In this document: positions 34,732-44,464 of the stretch, one piece after another
Layout: each line of letters begins with the position of its first letter
How positions within the stretch are numbered: the first letter of the stretch is position 1
DNA from: Bacteroidota bacterium
GTDB lineage: Bacteria; Bacteroidota; Bacteroidia; Bacteroidales; Prolixibacteraceae
NCBI GenBank assembly: GCA_030698405.1
Contig: JAUYMU010000094.1
Location: 1-64,000 of the forward strand
DNA length: 64,000 nucleotides
Reading direction: 5' to 3'
The notes under the pieces: generated by a model
Databases searched by the model: none
Seen by the model: the letters and a program-made list of their open reading frames with translations, nothing else
What the model was told of the DNA's origin: nothing
Made by a program: the position numbers and the translations under genes

Positions 34732-36069
34732 ATGAAACTCTGGGATAAAGGAATATCGGTTAACGAACTCATCGAAAAATTTACAGTTGGAAAAGATCGG
34801 GAACTGGATTTGTACCTGGCAAAATACGATGTGCTGGGATCGATTGCTCATGCTAAAATGTTGCAATCCATTAATTTGCTTACCGGGAGTGAGCTTGCCG
34901 AACTCCAGACAGAACTGATTGAAATTTACCGTTTGATTGAAAGCGGAGGGTTTCTGATTGAGGATGGAGTGGAAGATGTGCATTCTCAGGTTGAGTTGAT
35001 GCTGACCCGCAAATTGGGTGACATAGGTAAAAAGATTCACAGCGGGCGTTCGCGCAACGACCAGGTTTTGCTTGACCTGAAACTTTTTACCCGTTCTGAA
35101 ATTCAAAAACTGGTAGTCGCCACCAATGAATTGTTTGAAAAGTTGATGGCCAAAGCCGACGCGAACAAACAATACCTTATGCCGGGTTATACGCATTTAC
35201 AGGTTGCCATGCCATCGTCTTTCGGATTGTGGTTTAGCGCTTATGCCGAAAGTTTGGTTGACGATTTGGTTTTGTTGCAGGCTGCATATAAAATTACCAA
35301 CCAGAATCCACTTGGTTCGGCTGCCGGATATGGTTCTTCCTTTCCGCTCGACCGGCAAATGACGACCGATTTACTTGGTTTCGAATCGATGAACTACAAT
35401 GTGATTTATGCCCAGATGGGACGCGGAAAGATGGAGAAAACCGTCGCTTTTGCTTTGTCGTCGGTGGCTGCAACTATTTCGAAATTCGCTTTTGATGTTT
35501 GTTTGTTCATGAGTCAGAATTTTGGCTTTGTTTCGCTTCCCGACGAGCTGACTACCGGTTCGAGCATCATGCCACACAAAAAAAACCCCGATGTGTTTGA
35601 ACTCGTTCGCTCGCATTGCAATAAAATTCAGGCTATTCCTTATCAAATCAGCCTCATGACCAATAATCTTCCAAGTGGTTATTTCCGCGACCTGCAAATT
35701 CTGAAGGAAGTTTTTCTACCTGCATTTCAGGAATTAATGGATTGCATAAGTATTGCCGGTTTTGCAATCGATAATATGGCGGTGACAAAAAATTTACTGG
35801 ACGATGATCGGTACAAATACGTGTTCAGTGTTGAAGATGTGAATAAACTTGTAATGCAGGGTGTGCCGTTCCGGGACGCATATAAAGCTGTTGGCGGCCA
35901 GATTAACGAAGGAAACTACAAGCCAGGCCGCGAGATAAATCATACCCATCAGGGTAGTCTTGGAAATTTATGTCTTGAACAGATTGCCGGAAAAATGGAA
36001 ATGGTTATTGAAGGTTATGAATTTCAGGAAATAGAAATAGCCTATGCAAAATTGCTGGGAGAGACTTAA
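34732..36069 (+). CDS. argH: Argininosuccinate lyase ArgH
   Basis: ArgH cleaves argininosuccinate to arginine and fumarate, the last step of arginine biosynthesis. The 445-residue protein has the fumarase/aspartase-superfamily signature GSSIMPHKKNPD with the preceding catalytic-loop Ser region, IHSGRSRNDQV, and the TPGYTHLQ-like motif MPGYTHLQVAMPSSF. The frame is open back to 34675, but a -7 promoter element lies there, so the ATG at 34732 is used. No other arg gene is adjacent except the possible M20 deacylase at 21.3 kb. Confidence 0.96.
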   Translation: MKLWDKGISVNELIEKFTVGKDRELDLYLAKYDVLGSIAHAKMLQSINLLTGSELAELQTELIEIYRLIESGGFLIEDGVEDVHSQVELMLTRKLGDIGKKIHSGRSRNDQVLLDLKLFTRSEIQKLVVATNELFEKLMAKADANKQYLMPGYTHLQVAMPSSFGLWFSAYAESLVDDLVLLQAAYKITNQNPLGSAAGYGSSFPLDRQMTTDLLGFESMNYNVIYAQMGRGKMEKTVAFALSSVAATISKFAFDVCLFMSQNFGFVSLPDELTTGSSIMPHKKNPDVFELVRSHCNKIQAIPYQISLMTNNLPSGYFRDLQILKEVFLPAFQELMDCISIAGFAIDNMAVTKNLLDDDRYKYVFSVEDVNKLVMQGVPFRDAYKAVGGQINEGNYKPGREINHTHQGSLGNLCLEQIAGKMEMVIEGYEFQEIEIAYAKLLGET

Positions 36070-36443
36070 TTGCTTTTTATCAACATGTAAGCAGTTTGAA
36101 TTTTAATCGAGCAGTTTGTCAGGATTTGTTAATTTATCGTTATTTATTGATTTCTGCCCGATTAAAAGAAATGGTTGGATTGTATTTTTAATATTCTGTT
36201 ATTCAGCGTTTTGTGTGTTTTGTATGAAGCTTTTCATACCAGAACGATTTAATTTCTCATTTCTATTCGTTTTATAGAATTTGAATTTTCTGTAAAAATA
36301 ACTACTTTCGCTTTCAGTTCGTAAGAAAAAAGATTGATTTGCTTATAAATTCTCAGTATTTGTCGATTGTTTCGTTCAGAATGATTTTTTAACTGATGAT
36401 CTTTAAGCTTTTTGTGAAAACAAGATATTAAAAAATAAAGACA
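36070..36443. promoter_or_regulatory. argH-gltB intergenic region with palindrome
   Basis: There is no gene in 374 bases. A perfect palindrome with 7-base arms, GTATGAA (36222-36228) and TTCATAC (36233-36239), around a 4-base centre is a candidate operator for gltB. A direct repeat GCAGTTTG occurs near 36090 and 36110. The rest is AT-rich. Confidence 0.4.
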
Positions 36444-39400
36444 ATGAGTATAGGATATCCAAAGGCGCAGGGGTTGTACGATCCGGCCAATGAGCACGAT
36501 AATTGCGGAATCGGTTTTGTTGCCCATATCAAGGGGCAGAAATCGCATGAAATTATCGAACGGGGATTAGAGGTTCTTGAAAATATGGATCACCGTGGCG
36601 CTACCGGTTCTGACAATAAAACAGGTGATGGCGCCGGTATTTTAATGCAAATACCTGATCAATATATCAAGGAAGTTTTGAAGGTGAATATTCCGGCTTC
36701 AGGCAAGTTCGGAACAGGTTTGATTTTTCTGCCTCAGGATAAGGAGGAGGCCAATATTTGTCAGGAAATTTTAAGTAAGTACATCAAACAGGAAGGACTT
36801 GAACTGATCGAATACCGCGATGTGGCTGTTGATAGCTCCGCACCTGGCGAAATTGCAAAACTGGCAGAACCTTATGTAAGGCAAATATTTGTGAAAGCCG
36901 ACCTTGAACAGGATGTGCTGGAGCAGAAATTATACCTTGCCCGCAAACAGACCGCACAAGAGATAAGAGAATCCAATCTTAAATCCAAAGGTGCCTTCTA
37001 TATCGTCAGTTTATCTTCCCGGACCATCATTTACAAAGGAATGTTAACACCGGGTCAGTTAAGGGATTATTACAAAGATTTGACACATCCGAAATTTACC
37101 AGCGCCATTGCTTTGGTACATTCAAGGTTCAGCACCAATACTTTTCCAACATGGGATCTGGCTCAGCCATTCCGCATGATTGCCCACAACGGCGAGATCA
37201 ATACCATAAAAGGCAACCGCATGTGGATGCAGGCGCGCGAAGGATTATTGAAATCGGAAGTCTTTGGCGAAGACCTGAAAAAACTGTTTCCGGTTATCGA
37301 GCCCAATAAATCCGACTCGGCTTCGTTCGACAACACGCTCGAATTCCTTCACATGACCGGACGTTCGATTCCTCATGTATTGTGTATGATGATTCCTGAA
37401 TCGTTCAACTCGAAAAACCCGATTCCTGACAGTCTCAAGGCTTTCTACGAATACCATTCAACCATTATGGAACCCTGGGATGGCCCGGCTTCCATGGTTT
37501 TTTCCGATGGACGTTACATTGGCGGAACCCTTGACCGTAACGGATTGCGCCCTTCAAGATACATTATTACAAAAAACGATATGATCGTGATGGGATCGGA
37601 AGTAGGGGTGCAAACTTTTCCTGCTGAAGATGTGAAAGAAAAAGGCCGTTTACGTCCCGGAAAAATTCTGCTGGTTGATACCAAATTGGGAATTATTATT
37701 CCTGATAAAGAGGTAAAAGCACAGTTAAGCTCCCGTAATCCATATGGTAACTGGCTGAAGGAAAATCGTTTGGTAATGGATGATATTGAAGTGAAACAAC
37801 GTGTTTCTTCATCACTCGGCGATCAGTTTTTTACCTTGTCGAAAGTCTTTGGCTATTCGAAAGAAGATATGGAGATGATTATCACCCCAATGGCCGTTTC
37901 AGGAGTTGAACCTACCAGTTCGATGGGTAATGATACGCCGCTGGCATGTTTCTCTGAAAAACCACATCGTTTCTTCGATTATTTCCGCCAGGTATTTGCA
38001 CAGGTTACCAATCCACCTATCGACTCTATCCGCGAAGGGCTTGTTATGTCGCTGACCAATTACATCGGTTCATTGCATTCAAACATTCTGGACGAATCAA
38101 CGGAACACGCCAAACTGATTAAATTCGAAGAGCCGATCATTACCAATACCGACCTTGGAAAGATCAAAGACCTGAAACACGAACAGTTTTCTCATGCCAT
38201 TTTACCCATGGTATTTCCGGTAAAAGATGGTGCTGAGGGTTTTCAAAAGGCATTTGACAATTTGCTGAAACTTGCCGAAAAAGCAGTGGATGACCGCAAG
38301 AATTTCATCATTCTTTCCGACCGTCAGGTTTCCGCAGAATATGCTCCAATCCCATCATTACTGGCAGTCGCAGCCGTACACCATCACCTGATTCAGACAC
38401 AAAAAAGGATGCAGATCGGGATCATTGTTGAGACTGGCGAAGCCCGCGAGATTGCACATTTTGCCTTGTTATTTGGCTATGGAGCCAGCTCGGTGAACCC
38501 TTACCTGGCTTTTGCGGCCATCGACGATATGGTTAAAAACGGACAGATCAATCTGAAGTATTCGGAAGCCCGCTACAACTATATCAAATCTATTGATAAA
38601 GGTCTGTTGAAAGTGATGTCAAAAATGGGAATCTCAACTCTTCGGAGTTATCAGGGGTGTCAGATATTTGAAGCATTGGGCATAAGCGATGAACTAATTG
38701 CCAAATATTTTACCGGAACTGCTTCCAAATTTGGAGGAATGGGTTTTGAAGAGATTTGTCAGGAATCACTTTTATTCCATAAGGAAGCTTTTGGAAAAAA
38801 GAAACACCTGATCAATAGTAATTTTGAAAGTGTAGGAACTTATCATTACCGTAAAAACGGCGAGCACCACGCATGGAACCCCGAAACAATCGGATTGCTG
38901 CAATGGGCTACACGTACCAACGATTACAGCGTATTCAAGGAATTCTCCAAATTGGTGGATTCCGAAAATGCCAAACCTACCTTTATTCGCGGTTGCCTGA
39001 AATATAAGCGGAACCCGATTGATATCTCGCTGGTCGAACCTGTTGAAAGTATCATGAAACGTTTTGTTACCGGCGCCATGTCGTACGGATCCATCAGTAA
39101 AGAAGCCCACGAAGCTTTGGCTGTTGCAATGAATTCCATCGGCGGACGAAGCAATACGGGTGAAGGTGGCGAAGATGCCGAACGTTTTGGAACCAATAAA
39201 CGCAGCGCGATCAAACAGGTTGCTTCGGGACGATTTGGAGTTACCAACAATTACCTCATCAATGCTGATGAGTTGCAGATTAAAATTGCACAGGGAGCAA
39301 AACCGGGCGAGGGCGGGCAGTTGCCAGGTTTTAAAGTCAATAATATTATTGCGAAACTCCGGAATTCAACTCCCGGAATTACGCTGATTTCCCCTCCGCC

Positions 39401-40967
39401 GCACCATGATATTTATTCGATTGAAGATTTGGCGCAGTTAATTTACGACCTGAAAGTAACCAACCCGAGAGCGAAAGTTTCGGTAAAACTGGTTGCCGAA
39501 AATGGGGTAGGGACCATTGCCGCCGGTGTGGCAAAAGCTTTTTCAGATGTGATTATCATTGCAGGTTGCGAAGGCGGTACAGGTGCAAGTCCTGCCAGCT
39601 CAATAAAATTTGCCGGATTGCCAGCTGAATTGGGTATTGCAGAAGCGCAGCAAACATTGGTAATGAACAACCTTCGGGGTCGTGTAAAATTACAGGTTGA
39701 CGGTCAGCTTAAAACAGGTCGCGACGTGGTGATCATGGGAATGTTGGGTGGCGAAGAATTCGGATTTTCAACATCAGCGCTCATTACTTTGGGCTGTATA
39801 ATGATGAGGAAATGTCACCTGAATACTTGTCCTGCCGGTATTGCCACACAGGATGAAACACTTCGCAAACGGTTCATAGGCCGCTCAGAATATGCCATTA
39901 ATTTTTTCCGTTTTATTGCCACCGAAGTTCGCGAACATCTTGCGGAACTTGGTTTTACAACTTTCGAAGAAATTGTTGGACGTGCCGATCTGCTCGAACA
40001 AAACAATGATGTACTGAACTGGAAAATGAAAAACATGGACTTCTCCAAGATAATTTATATGCCTGAAGAAGCCAAACATCATGACATTCACAATACTTTT
40101 CCAAATATTAAATCGGTTGATGATCACATGGACCATGCACTCATCCGTGAAGCTAACAAAGCCATCAAAAGCAAGGAAAAAGTTTGGTTGTCGCATACCA
40201 TCACCAATGTTGACCGTACTGTTGGCGCCATGTTATCAGGCGAGATTTCACGTCGCTACGGCGAAGAAGGATTGCCGAACAACACGATCATGGCTAATTT
40301 TACCGGAACTGCCGGGCAAAGTTTCGGCGCTTTCCTTGTAAAAGGTTTGAGTTTCAGATTGGAAGGCGATAGCAATGATTACATCGGGAAAGGACTTTCA
40401 GGGGGACGAATAATCGTTGTTCCGCCGGTTGGTACAACATTTAATCCTGAAGAAAATATCATCGTCGGAAATACTTCTTTTTATGGTGCAACTTCAGGAG
40501 AAGCATTTATCCGCGGTGTTGCCGGCGAACGTTTCTGTGTGCGAAATTCAGGAGCCAAAACAGTAATTGAAGGAAGCGGCGACCATTGTTGCGAATACAT
40601 GACCGGTGGTCGTGTGGTTGTTCTGGGAACTACCGGACGTAATTTCGCTGCCGGAATGAGCGGAGGTATTGCTTATGTGCTCGACGAGGAAGGTAATTTT
40701 GCCTACTTCTGTAACAAAGGATTGGTTGAACTTGGCCCGGTTGAAGACAAAGCAGACATTGTTGAACTTCAGGATCTGATTAACAAGCACCTGTTATATA
40801 CACAAAGTACAATGGCGGCAAAAATTCTTACCAACTGGGACGAATACCTACCAAAATTTGTAAAGGTAATTCCGTTTGAGTATAAGAAAGTGCTTGAAGA
40901 GTTAAAGCTTCGTGAGTTGGAGAAAAAACTTCAGTTGACTGAAGATAATCCGACACATCAGGAGTAG
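36444..40967 (+). CDS. gltB: Glutamate synthase large (alpha) subunit
   Basis: GltB makes two glutamates from glutamine and 2-oxoglutarate. The 1507-residue protein starts with a short propeptide before the catalytic N-terminal cysteine C21 (HDNCGIGFVAHI), followed by the class II amidotransferase domain (to about 420). A central domain, an FMN-binding synthase domain with CIMMRKCHLNTCPAG ([3Fe-4S] cysteines, about 1115-1130) and a C-terminal GXGXG beta-helix domain complete it. With gltD it forms the GOGAT complex, which receives the glutamine made from ammonium imported by the Amt channels. Confidence 0.98.
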   Translation: MSIGYPKAQGLYDPANEHDNCGIGFVAHIKGQKSHEIIERGLEVLENMDHRGATGSDNKTGDGAGILMQIPDQYIKEVLKVNIPASGKFGTGLIFLPQDKEEANICQEILSKYIKQEGLELIEYRDVAVDSSAPGEIAKLAEPYVRQIFVKADLEQDVLEQKLYLARKQTAQEIRESNLKSKGAFYIVSLSSRTIIYKGMLTPGQLRDYYKDLTHPKFTSAIALVHSRFSTNTFPTWDLAQPFRMIAHNGEINTIKGNRMWMQAREGLLKSEVFGEDLKKLFPVIEPNKSDSASFDNTLEFLHMTGRSIPHVLCMMIPESFNSKNPIPDSLKAFYEYHSTIMEPWDGPASMVFSDGRYIGGTLDRNGLRPSRYIITKNDMIVMGSEVGVQTFPAEDVKEKGRLRPGKILLVDTKLGIIIPDKEVKAQLSSRNPYGNWLKENRLVMDDIEVKQRVSSSLGDQFFTLSKVFGYSKEDMEMIITPMAVSGVEPTSSMGNDTPLACFSEKPHRFFDYFRQVFAQVTNPPIDSIREGLVMSLTNYIGSLHSNILDESTEHAKLIKFEEPIITNTDLGKIKDLKHEQFSHAILPMVFPVKDGAEGFQKAFDNLLKLAEKAVDDRKNFIILSDRQVSAEYAPIPSLLAVAAVHHHLIQTQKRMQIGIIVETGEAREIAHFALLFGYGASSVNPYLAFAAIDDMVKNGQINLKYSEARYNYIKSIDKGLLKVMSKMGISTLRSYQGCQIFEALGISDELIAKYFTGTASKFGGMGFEEICQESLLFHKEAFGKKKHLINSNFESVGTYHYRKNGEHHAWNPETIGLLQWATRTNDYSVFKEFSKLVDSENAKPTFIRGCLKYKRNPIDISLVEPVESIMKRFVTGAMSYGSISKEAHEALAVAMNSIGGRSNTGEGGEDAERFGTNKRSAIKQVASGRFGVTNNYLINADELQIKIAQGAKPGEGGQLPGFKVNNIIAKLRNSTPGITLISPPPHHDIYSIEDLAQLIYDLKVTNPRAKVSVKLVAENGVGTIAAGVAKAFSDVIIIAGCEGGTGASPASSIKFAGLPAELGIAEAQQTLVMNNLRGRVKLQVDGQLKTGRDVVIMGMLGGEEFGFSTSALITLGCIMMRKCHLNTCPAGIATQDETLRKRFIGRSEYAINFFRFIATEVREHLAELGFTTFEEIVGRADLLEQNNDVLNWKMKNMDFSKIIYMPEEAKHHDIHNTFPNIKSVDDHMDHALIREANKAIKSKEKVWLSHTITNVDRTVGAMLSGEISRRYGEEGLPNNTIMANFTGTAGQSFGAFLVKGLSFRLEGDSNDYIGKGLSGGRIIVVPPVGTTFNPEENIIVGNTSFYGATSGEAFIRGVAGERFCVRNSGAKTVIEGSGDHCCEYMTGGRVVVLGTTGRNFAAGMSGGIAYVLDEEGNFAYFCNKGLVELGPVEDKADIVELQDLINKHLLYTQSTMAAKILTNWDEYLPKFVKVIPFEYKKVLEELKLRELEKKLQLTEDNPTHQE

Positions 40968-41192
40968 CGAAGCCCCCTTCCCGTTCCCCCCAAGGGGGAA
41001 AGCTTTGGATACTGCAAGTTGCAGCTTTTTCGCCCTGAAGGGGCAGCACATCAATAGCCCGGGGCGAAACCCCGGGTTGAAAAGACAACAAATGTAACCG
41101 ACCGGGAGATAATGTTATTCAGAGTGGTAACTTCATTTCGGTCGGAATAGAATTAAAGTTAATTTATTGATTTTTGATTAATATACATTACC
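40968..41192. repeat. Cluster of four hairpins between gltB and gltD
   Basis: The first 110 bases of the gap contain four inverted repeats in a row: TTCCCCC/GGGGGAA (40984-41000), CTGCAA/TTGCAG (41012-41024), GCCC-TGAA-GGGGC (about 41032-41043) and AGCCCGGGG/CCCCGGGTT (41056-41078). The first and last recur as typical low-complexity palindromes near other genes here (52440-52580). They could stabilise gltB mRNA or reduce gltD expression. A more spaced CCGACCG/CGGTCGG pair lies closer to gltD. Confidence 0.6.
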
Positions 41193-42617
41193 ATGGGAAA
41201 TCCAAAAGGTTTCATGACAATAGGACGAAAAGAAGCAGGTTATCGTCCGCTGAATGACAGAATATACGACTACGGCGAAGTGGAGCAAACGCTTGACGAT
41301 AAAGACCGTAAAGAACAGGCTGCACGCTGCATGGATTGCGGTGTTCCGTTTTGTCACTGGGTTTGCCCTGTCGGAAGTAAAATTCCGGAATGGCAGGATC
41401 TGGTGTACAAAGCCGATTGGAAAGGTGCATACGAAGTATTGCATTCGAGCAACAGTTTTCCGGAGTTTACAGGTCGCGTTTGTCCTGCTCCCTGCGAAAA
41501 AGCCTGTGTATTGGCCATTCACGACGAAGCCGTTACTATTCGCGAAAACGAAGCATCTACGGTTGAACATGCTTTCAACCTTGGATTTGTACAGCCACGT
41601 ATTCCTGAAGTTCGTACAGGAAAAAAAGTTGCAGTGGTTGGCTCAGGTCCAGCCGGACTTTCGGCTGCTGATTTATTGAATCAGGCAGGACATGAAGTGA
41701 CTGTCTTTGAGAAAAATAATGCAATTGGTGGTTTGCTCCGATACGGAATTCCTGATTTCAAACTAAGTAAAACAGTAATCGATCGTCGTTTGGCAATATT
41801 CCTTGATGAAGGAATCATTTTTAAACCAAATGTAGCTGTTGGTACTGACATCACCCGAGACGAATTGCTGACTAAGTTTGACGCTGTGGTTTTGGCCAAT
41901 GGCGCTGAGCAGGCCCGTGATTTACCGGTTGAAGGTCGCGATTTGAAAGGTGTTTATTATGCCATGGAATTCCTGATGCAATCGAATAAACGGATTGCAG
42001 GCGAAATTATTCCTGAAGATATCAGCATATTGGCCAAAGATAAACGGGTTCTGGTAATTGGTGGAGGCGACACAGGTTCCGATTGTGTGGGAACTTCCAT
42101 TCGTCAAAAGGCGAGAAGTGTTACACAAATAGAAATTCTACCCAAACCAACATCCAAACGAGCTGACAACAACCCATGGCCCTACTGGCCTGCTACGTTG
42201 CGCACTTCAAGCTCACACATGGAAGGTTGCGAGCGGCGCTGGAGTTTATCTACCAAAAGGCTGATCGGTGAGAATGGCCAGCTTAAACAGGTTGAACTGG
42301 TGGGCGTTGAATGGGGCAAAGACGAAGCCGGACGGTGGGTAATGACAGAGATTCCCGGAACTACTGAAATTATTGACGTTGATTTGGTATTGCTTTCTAT
42401 GGGATTTACCCAACCAGTTCACAACGGTTTGCTCGATCAGCTGGGCATTGAATACGATGCTCGTGGCAACGTGAAGGTGAATGCAAAGAAGCAGACTTCC
42501 ATCGAAAAAGTCTTTGCCTGTGGCGACATTGAAGCCGGTGCAAGTCTTGTGGTTCGTGCCATCGAAGCCGGAAAAATTGCCGCTGCAAACGTGGATGAGT
42601 TTCTTTGTCCTGAATAA
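41193..42617 (+). CDS. gltD: Glutamate synthase small (beta) subunit
   Basis: GltD is the NAD(P)H-dependent FAD subunit that passes electrons to GltB. The 474-residue protein has N-terminal iron-sulfur cysteine motifs (CMDCGVPFCHWVCP and RVCPAPCEKAC), the FAD-binding GSGPAGLSAADLL (about 150-162), and a second Rossmann motif for NAD(P)H, VIGGGDTGSDCVG. It lies 225 bases behind gltB, an unusually large, hairpin-filled gap for this gene pair. A terminator follows. Confidence 0.97.
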   Translation: MGNPKGFMTIGRKEAGYRPLNDRIYDYGEVEQTLDDKDRKEQAARCMDCGVPFCHWVCPVGSKIPEWQDLVYKADWKGAYEVLHSSNSFPEFTGRVCPAPCEKACVLAIHDEAVTIRENEASTVEHAFNLGFVQPRIPEVRTGKKVAVVGSGPAGLSAADLLNQAGHEVTVFEKNNAIGGLLRYGIPDFKLSKTVIDRRLAIFLDEGIIFKPNVAVGTDITRDELLTKFDAVVLANGAEQARDLPVEGRDLKGVYYAMEFLMQSNKRIAGEIIPEDISILAKDKRVLVIGGGDTGSDCVGTSIRQKARSVTQIEILPKPTSKRADNNPWPYWPATLRTSSSHMEGCERRWSLSTKRLIGENGQLKQVELVGVEWGKDEAGRWVMTEIPGTTEIIDVDLVLLSMGFTQPVHNGLLDQLGIEYDARGNVKVNAKKQTSIEKVFACGDIEAGASLVVRAIEAGKIAAANVDEFLCPE

Positions 42618-42642
42618 CTTTTACAAGTAATCTAAAATACAT

Positions 42643-42677
42643 AAGGCCGTCTCAATTTAGTTTGGGGCGGCCTTTTT
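42643..42677 (+). terminator. Terminator downstream of gltD
   Basis: AAGGCCG and CGGCCTT pair, with inner CTC/GGG pairing, and are followed by a TTTTT run (42673-42677). It separates gltD from the convergent metal-binding lipoprotein gene. Confidence 0.75.
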
Positions 42678-42679
42678 AA

Positions 42680-42979
42680 TTATTTTACCTCAAATCCCCG
42701 AAGTGCAATTGCTTCCGAAATTTCTTTCAGATTGGTTTTGGTTGAATCGAACCTGACAAAAGCTGTTGAGTCTTCATGGTTGGCGCTGATACTGTAGATT
42801 CCGGCAAGTAAATTAACTCCTGTGGAGATGGAGGCTTCGCAATGGTCGCAGGTCATGCCTTCTACTTTCAGTTTCATTTCAACCATTACCGGAGTTTTAT
42901 CTTTGTCGGCAGGTTTTTGTTTGGGCGAACATGCTGCAATTGCAATGCTGATGAATGCAATGAAAAGTAATTTCCTCAT
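42680..42979 (-). CDS. Heavy-metal-associated (HMA) domain lipoprotein
   Basis: This 99-residue protein has a lipoprotein signal (MRKLLFIAFISIAIAAC, C17) and an HMA domain with GMTCDHC (41-47), the CxxC copper-binding motif. It probably binds copper in the periplasm. It is the last gene of the oxidase cluster, 4 bases behind the DUF302 gene, so a role in copper delivery to cytochrome oxidase is reasonable but inferred from position. Confidence 0.85.
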   Translation of the reverse strand: MRKLLFIAFISIAIAACSPKQKPADKDKTPVMVEMKLKVEGMTCDHCEASISTGVNLLAGIYSISANHEDSTAFVRFDSTKTNLKEISEAIALRGFEVK

Positions 42980-42983
42980 GATT

Positions 42984-43493
42984 TTATTCTTTTATAACCG
43001 ATTTCAAAATATTTTCACTTCCGGAACCAGCGTCTCCCATAACAGCTGTTGCATTGCCGCCCAGAAGAATTGAAAATAATCCGGCATTCATTCGTGCAAT
43101 GTAGGTTTTTCCGTCGGCTTTTTCGTAAATGGCAACACGACAAGGCATCATTGATGAAATATGCCGGTCGTCATCGGTACCTAATACCCTGATTGCAATA
43201 TCCGGCTTGCAAATTGAAAATACCTTCACCGGTTTTACTTCATGCCCATGTTTGGCCATTGTTTGTTGCAAATCGTATTGATGAGAAAGGTTCCAATTGT
43301 TTTCTTTTACTGATTCGGTGAGGATTTCAGCAGTTTGTTCAAAATTATACTTGCTTTCGCTCACAGAGAACATCAATTTAGAAAATGAGAAATAGACGAC
43401 CAACCCTGAAATAATTATCCCGGATAAAAGTCCGACTATAAAATTTTTAGCAGGATTCGAAGTTGATCTCTTCGAACGTGGTGAGTTTTTCAT
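42984..43493 (-). CDS. DUF302-domain membrane-anchored protein
   Basis: The 169-residue protein has one N-terminal membrane helix (about 17-37) and a C-terminal DUF302 domain (about 45-160, with AEILTESVKENNWNLSHQYDLQQTMAKHGHEV and SSMMPCRVAIYEKADGKTYIARM). DUF302 proteins often sit near copper and oxidase genes, but the function is not established. It lies between ctaB and the HMA lipoprotein in the same transcript. Confidence 0.8.
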   Translation of the reverse strand: MKNSPRSKRSTSNPAKNFIVGLLSGIIISGLVVYFSFSKLMFSVSESKYNFEQTAEILTESVKENNWNLSHQYDLQQTMAKHGHEVKPVKVFSICKPDIAIRVLGTDDDRHISSMMPCRVAIYEKADGKTYIARMNAGLFSILLGGNATAVMGDAGSGSENILKSVIKE

Positions 43494-43562
43494 GGTTTTT
43501 ATTGTTTGAAATGAATACTGATAACAAATTTATTTGGGCATTTGTTTTTTGCTCTAAAGCTT

Positions 43563-44447
43563 TTACAATTTTCCGGTAGAAAAAAGACTATCAATGATCA
43601 GTACGATCATCATTAACAGGTACATAAAGTTAAGCTTCAGAAAAGATGCCCTTACCGGAATATCCTTTTTTACCATTATTCCGGAAGTAAGCGAAAACAA
43701 TAAGTAAAAAATATAAACCAACAGTAATAACATGGTTGTTGTTCCTTGCAATACGGTCAATGCAACAATAAAGGCCGTTGCAATAGTGGCCAAAATCCAT
43801 GTATAACTCAGCCGTTTAATTTGGCTGTCGCTGAAAACTGAATTCAGGCTTGGGTAACCTGCCAACGTATATTCTTTCCCGAACATGAGCAGTAATAGCC
43901 AGAAATGAGGAATTTGTCCGATAAAAAAGAAAAGTGCAACCCAGATAATTTGCTCGTCAATCAGCGCGCCTCCGCCCGCAAACCAACCAATATATGGCGG
44001 CAACGCCCCAACCAGCGAACCCGGAACGACCGCAAAGGCAGTTACTTTTTTTAGGGGGGTATAAATTGCATTGTATGACAACAAAGTGAGAAAGCTGGTA
44101 TTAAAAACGATTGGTGGAAAACTTGCGAACAAAATAGCACTACCAAAAGTAAAAAATAAAAATGCTACCCAAATGGCACCTTTCACACTTATTTTTCCTG
44201 AAGGGATAGGCCTGTTTTTGGTCCTTGGCATCAAGGCATCCGTTTTGTATTCCTGAATATGGTTAATCGCTCCCGAACTGCACGACATTAGAAAAACTCC
44301 TGACATCAGCATCCATACTTCACTGCCAAATGAGCCTGTTTTCATGGTAAAACCTACTAGAGCAGATAAAGCAATGGGCAAAGATATACGCACTTTGCCC
44401 AGTTCTAAAATTATTTTTATCCAGAAAATCAAACTCTTTTTTGTCAT
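43563..44447 (-). CDS. ctaB: Protoheme IX farnesyltransferase CtaB (CyoE family)
   Basis: CtaB makes heme O from protoheme and farnesyl diphosphate, a precursor of heme A for aa3-type oxidases. The 294-residue UbiA-superfamily protein has about eight membrane helices and the family motif NHIQEYKTDALMPRTKNRPIPSG with the two-Asp diphosphate-binding pattern. It lies in the oxidase cluster, and no ctaA (heme A synthase) is in the window. Confidence 0.94.
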   Translation of the reverse strand: MTKKSLIFWIKIILELGKVRISLPIALSALVGFTMKTGSFGSEVWMLMSGVFLMSCSSGAINHIQEYKTDALMPRTKNRPIPSGKISVKGAIWVAFLFFTFGSAILFASFPPIVFNTSFLTLLSYNAIYTPLKKVTAFAVVPGSLVGALPPYIGWFAGGGALIDEQIIWVALFFFIGQIPHFWLLLLMFGKEYTLAGYPSLNSVFSDSQIKRLSYTWILATIATAFIVALTVLQGTTTMLLLLVYIFYLLFSLTSGIMVKKDIPVRASFLKLNFMYLLMMIVLIIDSLFSTGKL

Positions 44448-44464
44448 TATTGCGGGGATCTGAT

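Noticed and set aside
41254-41679. 141-codon frame overlapping gltD
   Set aside because: Same-strand out-of-frame shadow of gltD, with no independent start context or family motif.
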